A stretch of 64,000 bases of DNA from Streptomyces sulphureus DSM 40104 (lineage in GTDB: Bacteria > Actinomycetota > Actinomycetes > Streptomycetales > Streptomycetaceae): contig NZ_KB905818.1 of NCBI RefSeq assembly GCF_000381025.1, positions 1 through 64,000 of the forward strand. The letters are read 5' to 3'. This document shows, one piece after another, positions 54,401 to 63,320 of the stretch. A program made the translations under genes and the position numbers. A model generated the notes under the pieces. It saw only the letters and a program-made list of their open reading frames with translations. It was not told where the DNA came from and ran no database searches. The first letter of the stretch is position 1, and the number at the start of each line of letters is the position of its first letter.

Positions 54401-55876
54401 TTGACGAACCCCTCCCTTCCACAGCACGGCCAGCGCCTCGCCGACCAGCAACGCCGAGCCGACGCCCTGATGGAAGAGGACGTCGCCTGGAGCTATGACC
54501 TCGACGGCGAGCGGGACGGCGAGCAGCTCGACCGCTCCGAGCGCAGCGCGCTCCGCCGCGTCGCAGGGCTCTCCACCGAGCTGGAGGACGTCACCGAGGT
54601 CGAGTACCGCCAGTTGCGCCTGGAGCGCGTGGTGCTCGTCGGTGTCTGGACCTCGGGCACCGTGCGGGACGCCGAGAACAGCCTCGCCGAGCTCGCCGCG
54701 CTGGCGGAGACCGCCGGCGCGCACGTCCTCGACGGCGTCATCCAGCGGCGTGACAAGCCCGACCCGGCGACCTACATCGGCTCGGGCAAGGCCGACGAGC
54801 TCCGCGAGGTGGTCCTGGGCACAGGAGCCGACACCGTCGTCTGCGACGGCGAGTTGAGCCCCTCGCAGTTGATCCACCTCGAGGACATCGTCAAGGTGAA
54901 GGTCGTCGACCGCACCGCGCTCATCCTCGACATCTTCGCGCAGCACGCCAAGTCCCGTGAGGGCAAGGCACAGGTGGCGCTGGCACAGATGCAGTACATG
55001 ATGCCGCGGCTGCGCGGCTGGGGGCAGTCGCTCTCGCGGCAGATGGGCGGTGGCGGCTCCGGCGGCATGGCGACGCGCGGTCCCGGTGAGACCAAGATCG
55101 AGACGGACCGCCGGCGCATCCGCGAGCGGATGGCGAAGATGCGGCGCGAGATCGCCGACATGAAGACGGGCCGCGACGTCCAGCGCCGCGACCGCCGGAG
55201 GCACAAGGTCCCGTCGGTCGCGATCGCCGGGTACACCAACGCCGGCAAGTCCTCGCTCCTCAACCGCCTCACGGGCGCCGGGGTGCTGGTGGAGAACTCC
55301 CTCTTCGCCACCCTGGACCCGACGGTCCGCCGCGCCGAGACCCCGTCGGGCCGCGCCTACACCCTCGCCGACACCGTCGGCTTCGTCCGGCACCTGCCGC
55401 ACCACCTGGTGGAGGCGTTCCGCTCGACGATGGAGGAGGTCGGGGACTCCGACCTGATCGTGCACGTCGTCGACGGTTCGCACCCGGCACCCGAGGAGCA
55501 GCTCGCCTCGGTCCGCGAGGTGATCCGCGACGTGGGCGCCGAGTCGGTGCCCGAGATCGTCGCCATCAACAAGGCGGACGCCGCGGACCCGCTCGTGGTG
55601 CAGCGGCTGCTGCGCGCCGAGAAGCACGCGGTGGTCGTCTCCGCGCGCACCGGAGAGGGCGTCGAGCGGCTGCAGACCCTGATCGACGCCGAACTCCCGC
55701 ACCCTGCCGTCGAGGTGGAGGTGCTGCTGCCCTACAGCGAGGGCGGACTCGTCTCCCGCGTCCACGGCGAGGGGGAGGTCCTCTCCGAGGAGCACACGGA
55801 GCACGGCACCGAGCTGAAGGCGAGGGTGCACGAGGAACTCGCCGCGGAGCTGCGGAAGTTCGAGCCGGTGGGCTGA
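54401..55876 (+). CDS. hflX: GTPase HflX
   Basis: 491 aa. The N-terminal HflX domain includes RRDKPDPATYIGSGKADEL and the glycine-rich RQMGGGGSGGMATRGPGETKIE. The GTPase domain starts near residue 277 with G1 AGYTNAGKSSLLN, G3 DTVGF and G4 NKAD. HflX splits stalled 70S ribosomes under stress. I chose TTG 54401 because AAGGA (54389-54393) sits 7 nt upstream and the protein start MTNPS fits; the frame is open far upstream, overlapping rshA. A strong terminator follows. Confidence 0.93.
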   Translation: MTNPSLPQHGQRLADQQRRADALMEEDVAWSYDLDGERDGEQLDRSERSALRRVAGLSTELEDVTEVEYRQLRLERVVLVGVWTSGTVRDAENSLAELAALAETAGAHVLDGVIQRRDKPDPATYIGSGKADELREVVLGTGADTVVCDGELSPSQLIHLEDIVKVKVVDRTALILDIFAQHAKSREGKAQVALAQMQYMMPRLRGWGQSLSRQMGGGGSGGMATRGPGETKIETDRRRIRERMAKMRREIADMKTGRDVQRRDRRRHKVPSVAIAGYTNAGKSSLLNRLTGAGVLVENSLFATLDPTVRRAETPSGRAYTLADTVGFVRHLPHHLVEAFRSTMEEVGDSDLIVHVVDGSHPAPEEQLASVREVIRDVGAESVPEIVAINKADAADPLVVQRLLRAEKHAVVVSARTGEGVERLQTLIDAELPHPAVEVEVLLPYSEGGLVSRVHGEGEVLSEEHTEHGTELKARVHEELAAELRKFEPVG

Positions 55877-55886
55877 CGAGCGACAA

Positions 55887-55918
55887 AGAAGGGGCCGCCC
55901 GGGAGGGCGGCCCCTTCT
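55887..55918. terminator. Bidirectional terminator between hflX and the protease genes
   Basis: AGAAGGGGCCGCCC (55887-55900) pairs perfectly with GGGCGGCCCCTTCT (55905-55918) around GGGA. It stands between the convergent ends of hflX and the first trypsin-like gene, and T-rich ends flank it on both strands. Confidence 0.88.
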
Positions 55919-55931
55919 GTCGCGCGGAAGG

Positions 55932-57155
55932 TCAGTTCCTGCCGGCATACCGCTTGCTGATCGCCTCGAAAGCGCCTTTCGCCTCCTCGCCCAGGCGCGG
56001 CCCGGCGAGCCATCGCGCCGGGTTCGGCCCTATGGAGGTGACGGAGACCAACTCCGGTTTGCCGCGCTTGCCGTTGATCAGCCAGCCGCCGCCGGAGGAG
56101 CCGCCCGTCATGGTGCAGCCGATGCGGTGCAGCGGCGCCTGCGACGGGTCGATGGTGAGCCGGCCGGGCCGATCGGTGCATCGGTACAGCTTGGTGCCGT
56201 CGTACGGCCGCGCCGCCGGGTAGCCGTACGCGCTGACGCCCTTGACCCGATCGGCGTCGGGCGCCTGGAAGTTGACCGCGACAGCGGCGCCGACCGTCTC
56301 CTCGAGGGACTTGCCGTCCTGGCCGACCGACTTCACCTGGAGCACCGCGAAGTCCTGCTGCGAGCCGCCTCCGCCGACCGCGGCCCCGTTCTTGATCCAG
56401 TACGCCGTGGTCTGCGCCCACTCGGCCCAGTACTCACCGTACGGCGCGACCTGCTCGGGCTGCGCCGTACGCAGTTCGGCGGCGGAGAGCCCGCGGTCGT
56501 TGTAAGCGGGGACGAACGAGATGTTCCGCAGCCAGCCGCCGCTCTTGCCGGAGTGGACGCAGTGTCCCGCGGTGGCGACCAGGTTGGACCTGCCCGGGTT
56601 CCGCGGGTCCTGCACGACGGTGCCCGAGCAGACCATCGGCCCCTTCGGCGTCTCCATGAAGATCTTGCCCGTGGGCGCCGCGTTCCTCGTGTACGGCGCC
56701 GAGACGCCCACGGCGCGTGTGGCGCGCGGCTCGGGGTCCGTTTTGCCCTGAGCCGAGGTCGAGGCGACGTCCTTGGCGACGCGCTTCTCGTTCTCCTCGG
56801 CCTTCCTCATCCGGGACGGCTTCCAGTGGTCCTCGATGTACGGGTTGACGAAGTCGGCCGCCTCCCTGAGCCACTCGTCGCGGTCCCACTCCTTCCAGGC
56901 CCCGTCCCGCCATGCGTCGAGGTCCTCCATGGAGGTGGGGAGGCTCTCCGGAAGCTTGTCCGGTACCCCCAGGTCCTCGTCGCCGGCCCCCTTGCCGTTC
57001 TTCGCCGGCTGCTCCGAGGCGCCCGCGTCCGACGCCTCCGGCTCGTCGTCCGAGCCGCACCCGGTCACCGTGACGGCGAGCGCCGCCACGAGCACCGCCG
57101 CCGTCAGCGTGGGCCTGAAGCCCCGCGAACCGCGTCCCCCGTAAGTGTGTGGCAT
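55932..57155 (-). CDS. Trypsin-like serine protease lipoprotein (copy 1)
   Basis: 407 aa. The signal peptide ends in a lipobox (LAVTVTGC) with Cys33. A charged linker and a Trp-rich segment (about residues 78-105, DAWRDGAWKEWDRDEWLREA) precede the protease domain. The catalytic triad is His in VATAGHCVH, Asp in QQDFAVLQV and Ser in GGSSGGGW. It should be an extracellular, membrane-anchored peptidase. It is a tandem paralogue of the next gene (same strand, 80-bp gap). AAGGA lies about 10 nt before ATG 57155. The substrate is unknown. Confidence 0.9.
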   Translation of the reverse strand: MPHTYGGRGSRGFRPTLTAAVLVAALAVTVTGCGSDDEPEASDAGASEQPAKNGKGAGDEDLGVPDKLPESLPTSMEDLDAWRDGAWKEWDRDEWLREAADFVNPYIEDHWKPSRMRKAEENEKRVAKDVASTSAQGKTDPEPRATRAVGVSAPYTRNAAPTGKIFMETPKGPMVCSGTVVQDPRNPGRSNLVATAGHCVHSGKSGGWLRNISFVPAYNDRGLSAAELRTAQPEQVAPYGEYWAEWAQTTAYWIKNGAAVGGGGSQQDFAVLQVKSVGQDGKSLEETVGAAVAVNFQAPDADRVKGVSAYGYPAARPYDGTKLYRCTDRPGRLTIDPSQAPLHRIGCTMTGGSSGGGWLINGKRGKPELVSVTSIGPNPARWLAGPRLGEEAKGAFEAISKRYAGRN

Positions 57156-57235
57156 GAATGATTTTCCTTCTGTTTCCGAAGAGTTCGAGGCGCGACGGGG
57201 CTGCGTCCCCACCCGGGAGAACGCAGCCCTGTGGG

Positions 57236-58456
57236 TCAGCCGGCCCGGCTGACGGCGTCGAGGACGCCCTTGGCCTCCTTGCCGAGCCGCGGGCCGGCGA
57301 GCCAGTCACCGGTGACGGGGCCGATCGAGGTCACCGAGAGCAGCCACTTCCCGCTCGCGTCGCGCCAGGGGCCGCCCGAGGCGCCGGCCGTCATGGAGCA
57401 GCCGATCCGGTACATCGTGGGCTGCGCGGTGTCGAGCGTCAGGCGTCCCGGCTTGTCCGTGCAGTTGAACATCTTCGCGCCGTCGAACGGGGGCGAGGCC
57501 GGGTAGCCGACGGCGGTGAGGTTGCTGAGCGACTTCACGCGCGGCGTACCGAAGTTGACCTTCAACGCCGACCCGTCCACGGTCTCCTGCAGCGACTTGC
57601 CGCCGCTCTTGTCCTCCGGCTGCACGCGCAGGACGGCGAAGTCCTGCTGCGCGCCCTTGCCTCCGCGGTCGGCTCCGGTCTTGATCCAGTGGTCGGTCGT
57701 CCGCGCGTGCTTCGCCCACCAGATGTCGTACGGGGCGACGTCCTTCTTCTGGGCCTTCTCCAGCGCGGAGTTGGGGAGCCCCTTCGGGTTGTAGTCGGGG
57801 ACGAAGACGACGTTCCGGAACCATCCCTTCCCCGCTCCGCCGTGGACGCAGTGCCCGGCGGTCGCGACGAGGTTCGACTTCCCGGGGTTTCCGGGGTCCT
57901 CGACGACCGAGCCCGAGCAGACCATGGCGCCCTTCGGGGTGTCCATGAAGACCTTGCCAACCGGCTTGTCCGCGCCCGTGAACGGGGTGTCCACCTGCTT
58001 CGCGGGGACCTTCGCAGGGGTGGGGTCGGTGACGCCCTCGTCCTCGCCCGTGCCGCCCTCGCCGCCGCTCGGGTCGTCCTCGATGTCGGAGTCGTCGACC
58101 TCGCGCTCGTTGCCGTCGGCGTCCTTCATCCGGTCCGGGTCCCAGAGGTCCTCGATGATCGGGTTGAAGAAGTCCTTCGCCTCCTTCAGCCACCGCTCGC
58201 GATCCCAGTCCTTCCACTCACCGTTGCGCCACTTCTCCAGTTCCTCGAGCGACGTCGGCAGGTCGCTGGGGAGGTCGTCGGGGAGGCCGAGCTCCCTTGC
58301 GAGTTCCTCGGGACCGGCGCTCGCGGAGGCCGAGGGCTTGTCGTCGGCGTTCTCGTCCTCCGGGCCGCAGGCAGTGGCGGTCAGGGCGAGGACCGCGACG
58401 ACGGCGGCGACCGCGGGCACCGACCGGCGGCGTGCGGACCTGGATATGGATGGCAT
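57236..58456 (-). CDS. Trypsin-like serine protease lipoprotein (copy 2)
   Basis: 406 aa, same layout as copy 1: lipobox LTATAC with Cys30, an acidic linker, the Trp-rich segment EKWRNGEWKDWDRERWLKEA, then the protease domain with His in VATAGHCVH, Asp in QQDFAVLRV and Ser in AGASGGPW. Both copies end with a similar AGPRLG-EAKG motif. GGGGGAG precedes ATG 58456 by about 8 nt. It is upstream in the pair, and the two may be transcribed together. Confidence 0.9.
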   Translation of the reverse strand: MPSISRSARRRSVPAVAAVVAVLALTATACGPEDENADDKPSASASAGPEELARELGLPDDLPSDLPTSLEELEKWRNGEWKDWDRERWLKEAKDFFNPIIEDLWDPDRMKDADGNEREVDDSDIEDDPSGGEGGTGEDEGVTDPTPAKVPAKQVDTPFTGADKPVGKVFMDTPKGAMVCSGSVVEDPGNPGKSNLVATAGHCVHGGAGKGWFRNVVFVPDYNPKGLPNSALEKAQKKDVAPYDIWWAKHARTTDHWIKTGADRGGKGAQQDFAVLRVQPEDKSGGKSLQETVDGSALKVNFGTPRVKSLSNLTAVGYPASPPFDGAKMFNCTDKPGRLTLDTAQPTMYRIGCSMTAGASGGPWRDASGKWLLSVTSIGPVTGDWLAGPRLGKEAKGVLDAVSRAG

Positions 58457-58691
58457 GTACGGAACTCCCCCTGGAACGGATCGTGTTGATTTGTCATGCA
58501 CCGCGCCGGGGCGGGGCCGCCCCCACTATGCCCGGTGAGGTAGGGGACGGGAGCGGCAGGGTCCTCGGTTCCCCGGCGCCAACTGCTCCGGCGGAGACCG
58601 TGATTACCGCGCCGGCCGTTCGTTGCTACGTACGGGGTACAGCGGTGCGCCGAAGGGCGCGCCCCGTCGACATCGCCACAGGAGACCTCAG

Positions 58692-60623
58692 TTGAACGTG
58701 CGCTCCGGAACCGAGAGCAGCCTGCCTGGCCCTGCCCACTCCGTCGGCTTCGCCTTCCCGCGGCAGTGGCGTCCGCAGACCGAAGGATGCGGAAGCGAAC
58801 CGCCGTCCCCCGCCTGCGAGTCGGCGCACGAGGACCTACTGCCCGCTCCCGCACCGTTCGACCAGGCAGACGCCGCAGCCACGGAGAACCTCCTCCGCTG
58901 CTGGGTCCGCGAGACCTCGTTCCCCTGCCGGACGGAGGGCCCCCTCCGCGTGCCGCTCCCCGCCTCCGGCACGGCGCTCCGCGTCCCCGTGCTCCACGCT
59001 TCGGCCACGGGCCTGCACCGTTTCGGCCGCCCCCGACTCGAAGGCGTCCCGCAGGAGGCACCCGAGCTCGACGCCGTCACCCTCGCCGCCCTCATCTCAC
59101 GCGAGGCGGCGCACCTCACCGGCACGGCCGACGCCGGCCACGCCACCGAACTCGTGGGCCGCGTCGCCGACTCGGTGCAGCGCACGGCGCTCTTCCTCAC
59201 CGAGCGCCGAGCCGCCCCCCGGCCGCCGAACGGCACCGGGGCCTTCCTCGAAGCGGAGCAGGCACTCGTCTTCGGGCACCCGCTCCACCCCACCCCGAAG
59301 AGCCGCGAGGGGCTCTCGGAGGGCGAAGCCCGCCTCTACTCCCCGGAGTTGCGCGGCAGCTTCCCGCTCCACTGGTACGCCGCGGACCCCTCGCTCATCG
59401 AGAGCGAGTCCGCCTGGCACGAGGACGACCGCACCGTCCCCGCGTCCGAACTCACCGCGCGTCTCGCGGGCGCAGACGTACGCGCCCGCCTGCCCGAGGG
59501 CGCCGCGCTGCTTCCGCTCCATCCCTGGCAGGCGCGCGAGGTGCGACAGCACGCCGCCGTACAGGAGTTGACCCGCGCCGGGCTCCTCCACGACCTCGGG
59601 CCCTGCGGCGCCCCATGGCACCCCACCTCGTCGGTGCGCACGGTCCACCGAGCGGACGAGAGCGCGATGCTCAAGCTCTCCCTCGGTTTGCGGATCACCA
59701 ACTCCCGTCGGGAGAACCTCCGCAAGGAGCTGCTGCGCGGCGCCGAGGTCCACCGTCTGCTGCGCTCCGGTCTCGCCGCCGAGTTCCACGCCGTGCACCC
59801 CGGCTTCGGCATCCTGCGCGATCCTGCATGGCTCGGACTCACCGACCGGGACGGCACACGCCTTCCCGGCTTCGACACCGTGCTGCGTGAGAACCCCTTC
59901 GCCCCTGACGACGACGCCGTCTGCCTCGCCGGACTCCTGGCACCGGCCCCGGCGTCCGGACTGCCTCCCGGCGGTCTGCGCTCGCGGCTCGCGGAGGTCG
60001 TCGAGTCGCTCGCCGCGCGCACGGGGCGCAGCCGGGGCGACGTCGCGGCCGAGTGGCTCCAGCGGTACCTCGACGCCGTGGTCCGCCCCATCCTCTGGCT
60101 CGACGCCCACGCGGGGGTGGCCTTGGAGGCGCACCAGCAGAACACCCTCGTCCTCCTCGACGCCGCCGGCTGGCCGGCCGGCGGCCGCTACCGGGACAAC
60201 CAGGGGTACTACTTCCGCGTCTCCCACCGCGCCGAACTCGCCCGCAGGCTGCCCGGGGTCGGCGTCGCCAGCGACTCGTTCGTCGACGACGCGGTCGTCG
60301 ACGAACGCTTCGCCTACTACCTCGGCATCAACAACGTCCTCGGCACCGTCGGCACCTTCGGGGCGCAGGGTCTCGCCGACGAGGAGGCGCTGCTCGCTGT
60401 CGTCCGCAGGTTCCTGGAGTCGGCGGCTGCACCTGCCGACGGTGCGCCCGCCTCCGGCCTCGCCCGACTTCTGCTGGACACCGAGACGTTGCGGTGCAAG
60501 GCGAACCTCCTCACCCGGGTGCAGGGTCTGGACGAACTCGTAGGCCCCGTGGAGACGCAGTCCGTCTACGTCCCCCTCCCCAACCCGCTCGTCGGACGGA
60601 GCGCTGCCCGCCTCGCCCACTGA
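58692..60623 (+). CDS. IucA/IucC-family siderophore synthetase (first)
   Basis: 643 aa. NIS synthetase motifs: LLPLHPWQAREVR near residue 272, the SSVRTVHRADESAMLKLSLGLRITNSR block, EAHQQNTLVLLD near 480 and GYYFRVSHR. These enzymes adenylate a carboxylate such as citrate or succinate and join it to an amine or hydroxylamine. TTG 58692 is well placed: AGGAG (58680-58684) is 7 nt upstream. It is followed by a GNAT and a second IucA/IucC gene on the same strand, matching the order of rhbC-rhbD-rhbF in the rhizobactin 1021 cluster. I see no iron box upstream. The subtype (A, B or C) is not assigned. Confidence 0.9.
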   Translation: MNVRSGTESSLPGPAHSVGFAFPRQWRPQTEGCGSEPPSPACESAHEDLLPAPAPFDQADAAATENLLRCWVRETSFPCRTEGPLRVPLPASGTALRVPVLHASATGLHRFGRPRLEGVPQEAPELDAVTLAALISREAAHLTGTADAGHATELVGRVADSVQRTALFLTERRAAPRPPNGTGAFLEAEQALVFGHPLHPTPKSREGLSEGEARLYSPELRGSFPLHWYAADPSLIESESAWHEDDRTVPASELTARLAGADVRARLPEGAALLPLHPWQAREVRQHAAVQELTRAGLLHDLGPCGAPWHPTSSVRTVHRADESAMLKLSLGLRITNSRRENLRKELLRGAEVHRLLRSGLAAEFHAVHPGFGILRDPAWLGLTDRDGTRLPGFDTVLRENPFAPDDDAVCLAGLLAPAPASGLPPGGLRSRLAEVVESLAARTGRSRGDVAAEWLQRYLDAVVRPILWLDAHAGVALEAHQQNTLVLLDAAGWPAGGRYRDNQGYYFRVSHRAELARRLPGVGVASDSFVDDAVVDERFAYYLGINNVLGTVGTFGAQGLADEEALLAVVRRFLESAAAPADGAPASGLARLLLDTETLRCKANLLTRVQGLDELVGPVETQSVYVPLPNPLVGRSAARLAH

Positions 60624-60650
60624 AGCGACCACCCGAGAGAAGGCGAAGCC

Positions 60651-61355
60651 ATGGGGCATCCGCTGCCGCGCCAGACGTCCTCGGCCGACTGCGGCACCGA
60701 GGACACCGTCGCCCTGGAGGGGCCGACCCTCCGGAAACCGCCGGCGCGTCATGACTCTCCGCCCGGTCGCCTCCCCTCCGCAGCCCCTCCGACGGACCTC
60801 CTCGACGGCGTCGCCCGCTGGCGCCAGGCGGACACCGCAGCCGGGCTCTTCCGGCTGCGGCCCGTCCGCCTGGAGGCCGACCTCCCGCTCCTCCACGGCT
60901 GGATGAACGATGCGGCCGTCGCCGCCTTCTGGGAGCTGGCAGGGCCCGCCTCGCGCACGGAGGCGCACGTGGCCGCGCAGTTGGAGGGCGACGGCCGCAG
61001 CGTCCCCTGCCTCGGCCTCCTGGACGGCGTCCCCATGAGCTACTGGGAGCTGTACCGCGCCGACCTCGACCCTCTCGCCAGGTACTGCCGGGTGCTTCCG
61101 CACGACACCGGCGTCCACCTCCTCATCGGCGGTGCACGCGACCGTGGCCGCGGCCTCGGCACGACGCTGCTGGGCGCCGTCGCCCGACTGGTGCTGGAGC
61201 ACCGTCCGCGCTGTGCCCGTGTGCTCGCGGAGCCGGACGTGCACAACCACCCCTCCGTCGCCGCCTTCCTCGCGGCCGGCTTCCGCTACTGCGAGGAGGT
61301 GGCCCTGCCCGCCAAGCGTGCCGCACTGATGGTGCGCGACCGCGCGGCACCCTGA
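60651..61355 (+). CDS. Siderophore-type GNAT N-acyltransferase
   Basis: 234 aa. After about 65 variable residues, the C-terminal 165 match the IucB/RhbD-type acetyltransferase: LFRLRPVRLEADLPLLHGWMND, CLGLLDGVPMSYWELYRAD and GARDRGRGLGTTLLGAV (acetyl-CoA loop). Such enzymes acylate N-hydroxy-amines to hydroxamates before NIS synthetases join them. It begins 27 bp after the first synthetase and the second one follows after 46 bp, so the three form an operon. Confidence 0.88.
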   Translation: MGHPLPRQTSSADCGTEDTVALEGPTLRKPPARHDSPPGRLPSAAPPTDLLDGVARWRQADTAAGLFRLRPVRLEADLPLLHGWMNDAAVAAFWELAGPASRTEAHVAAQLEGDGRSVPCLGLLDGVPMSYWELYRADLDPLARYCRVLPHDTGVHLLIGGARDRGRGLGTTLLGAVARLVLEHRPRCARVLAEPDVHNHPSVAAFLAAGFRYCEEVALPAKRAALMVRDRAAP

Positions 61356-61401
61356 GGGCTGCGGCCCTCGGCGTCCCCCGTCCCCGATCAAGGAGTCACC
61401 T

Positions 61402-63255
61402 GTGCCGCTATCCCCGACCACCCACGAGGGCGACGTCGACGCCCTCTCCCTCCCCGCCGGGCTCGACCGTCCCGCCTGGCAGCGAGCGGGTCGCCGCATG
61501 CTCGCCAAGATGCTCGCCGAGTTCGCCTACGAGGAGATCATCCACCCCGAACCCGCCCCGGAGGCTTCCAGACCGCTGCCCGACGACCTCCACGGCCCGG
61601 AGCCTGCCGGTGAGCCCGCGCCGGCTTACCGCCTCCCGATCGACGCGAGCCTGACGCTCCGCTTCCGCGCCCGGCGCGGCGCTTACGGCCACTGGACGAT
61701 CGACCCGTCCACCATCACACCACCCGAGCTCGATGCGCTCGGCTTCCTCGCCCGTGCCCACTCGACCGTCCTCGACCTCAGCGGTGACACCACGGGGCAC
61801 CTCGTCAAGGAGCTGACCGCGACGCTCGCCGCCGATGTCCGGCTCGACGCCTTCGGGGTCTCCGCCGCTCGCCTCGCCGAGCTCGACCACGCGTCGCTGG
61901 AAGGCCACATGAGCGGCCATCCCTGGCTCGTCGCCAACAAGGGGCGGATCGGCTTCTCGGCCTCCGACGTGGCGCGTTGGGCGCCCGAGGCGCGCGAACC
62001 GCAACGGCTGCCGTGGATCGCCGTCCGCAAGGACCTCGCCTCCTACCGCGGCACGGGTCCGCTCGCCGACCCCGAACGCCTCTACGCCGGCGAGCTCGCA
62101 CCCGAGACCCTCCAGCGTTTCCACACGGCGCTGCGCACCCGCGGCCTGCCGCCGGACAGGTTCCTCTTCCTGCCGATCCATCCGTGGCAGTGGGACAAGA
62201 CCGTCGTCCCCCTCTTCACCCCCGCCCTCGCCGACGACGCGATCGTGCCGCTCCCTTGCGACCCCGACCTCCGCCTCGGGCAGCAGTCGATCCGCACCTT
62301 CGCCAACACCACCCACCCGGAGCGGCACACCGTCAAGCTGCCCCTGTCGATCCTCAACACCCTCGTGTGGCGCGGCCTCCCGACGGAGCGCACCCTCGCT
62401 GCGCCCGCGGTGACGGCATGGGTACAGGGCATCAGCTCGCAGGATCGGTTCCTCAGTGAGGAGTGCCGGGTCGTCCTCCTCGGCGAGGTCGCCTCGCTCG
62501 CGGTGGCCCATCCCGTGTACGACCGGCTCCCGACCGTGCCGTACCAGTACCGCGAACTCCTCGGCTGCATCTGGCGCGAGCCGCTGCCCATGCAGCTCGA
62601 CGCCGGTGAGCGCGCTCGTACCCTCGCCTCGCTCATCCACCTCGACCCGGCCGGCCGCTCCTTCACCGCCGAACTCGTCGCCCGCTCCGGCCTCGAGCCC
62701 CGTGTGTGGCTCCGCCGCCTTTTCGCCGCGCTGCTCCCTCCGCTCCTGCATTTCCTCTACCGCTACGGCGTCGTCTTCTCGCCGCACGGCGAGAACGCGA
62801 TCGTCGTCTTCGACGGGGACGAGGTTCCGGTCCGGCTCGCCGTGAAGGACTTCGTCGACGATGTCAACGTCAGCGCCGAGCCCCTCCCGGAGCTGGAAGC
62901 GATGCCGGGGGACGTGCGCTCCGTGCTCCTCTCCGAGTCGCCTGCGTTCCTCACCCAGTTCATCCATTCGGGGCTCTTCGTCGGCGTCTTCCGCTACCTC
63001 GCGCCGCAGTGCTGCGAGCAACTCGACGTCCCCGAGCAGGAGTTCTGGTCACTGGTGCGCGCCGAGATCGACAGGTACCACCGGCGGTTCCCCGAACTGA
63101 AGCACCGCTTCGAGACGTTCGACCTCCTCACGCCGCGGATCGAGCGCCTCTGCCTCAACCGCAACCGCCTCCACCTCGACGGTTACCGCGACCGTCCCGA
63201 CCGTCCGCACGCGGCCGTGCACGGCACCGTGCCCAACCCGCTGCACCAGGCGTGA
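61402..63255 (+). CDS. IucA/IucC-family siderophore synthetase (second)
   Basis: 617 aa. NIS motifs: GHPWLVANKGRIGFS near residue 171, LPIHPWQWDKTVV near 257, SIRTFANTTHPERHTVKLPLS, and HGENAIVVFDGDEVPVRL near 462. The start WQRAGRRMLAKMLAEFAYE resembles DesD/IucC-type enzymes, so it may perform the second condensation or cyclisation. AAGGAG lies 7 nt before GTG 61402. It is clearly different from the first synthetase and not a recent duplicate. dinG follows after 65 bp. Confidence 0.9.
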   Translation: MPLSPTTHEGDVDALSLPAGLDRPAWQRAGRRMLAKMLAEFAYEEIIHPEPAPEASRPLPDDLHGPEPAGEPAPAYRLPIDASLTLRFRARRGAYGHWTIDPSTITPPELDALGFLARAHSTVLDLSGDTTGHLVKELTATLAADVRLDAFGVSAARLAELDHASLEGHMSGHPWLVANKGRIGFSASDVARWAPEAREPQRLPWIAVRKDLASYRGTGPLADPERLYAGELAPETLQRFHTALRTRGLPPDRFLFLPIHPWQWDKTVVPLFTPALADDAIVPLPCDPDLRLGQQSIRTFANTTHPERHTVKLPLSILNTLVWRGLPTERTLAAPAVTAWVQGISSQDRFLSEECRVVLLGEVASLAVAHPVYDRLPTVPYQYRELLGCIWREPLPMQLDAGERARTLASLIHLDPAGRSFTAELVARSGLEPRVWLRRLFAALLPPLLHFLYRYGVVFSPHGENAIVVFDGDEVPVRLAVKDFVDDVNVSAEPLPELEAMPGDVRSVLLSESPAFLTQFIHSGLFVGVFRYLAPQCCEQLDVPEQEFWSLVRAEIDRYHRRFPELKHRFETFDLLTPRIERLCLNRNRLHLDGYRDRPDRPHAAVHGTVPNPLHQA

Positions 63256-63320
63256 GGGCGGGCGTCCCGGGCCGGGGGCGGAGGCGCGTTGTCAGTCGTT
63301 CCACGTAAGGTGGCGGAGCT

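Noticed and set aside
59097..61508. An 803-residue minus-strand frame over the siderophore-type operon
   Set aside because: It has shadow composition and overlaps two enzymes with full family motifs.
63256..63320. LexA box before dinG
   Set aside because: No GAAC-N4-GTTC-like sequence is present in the 65-bp gap or the preceding gene end.
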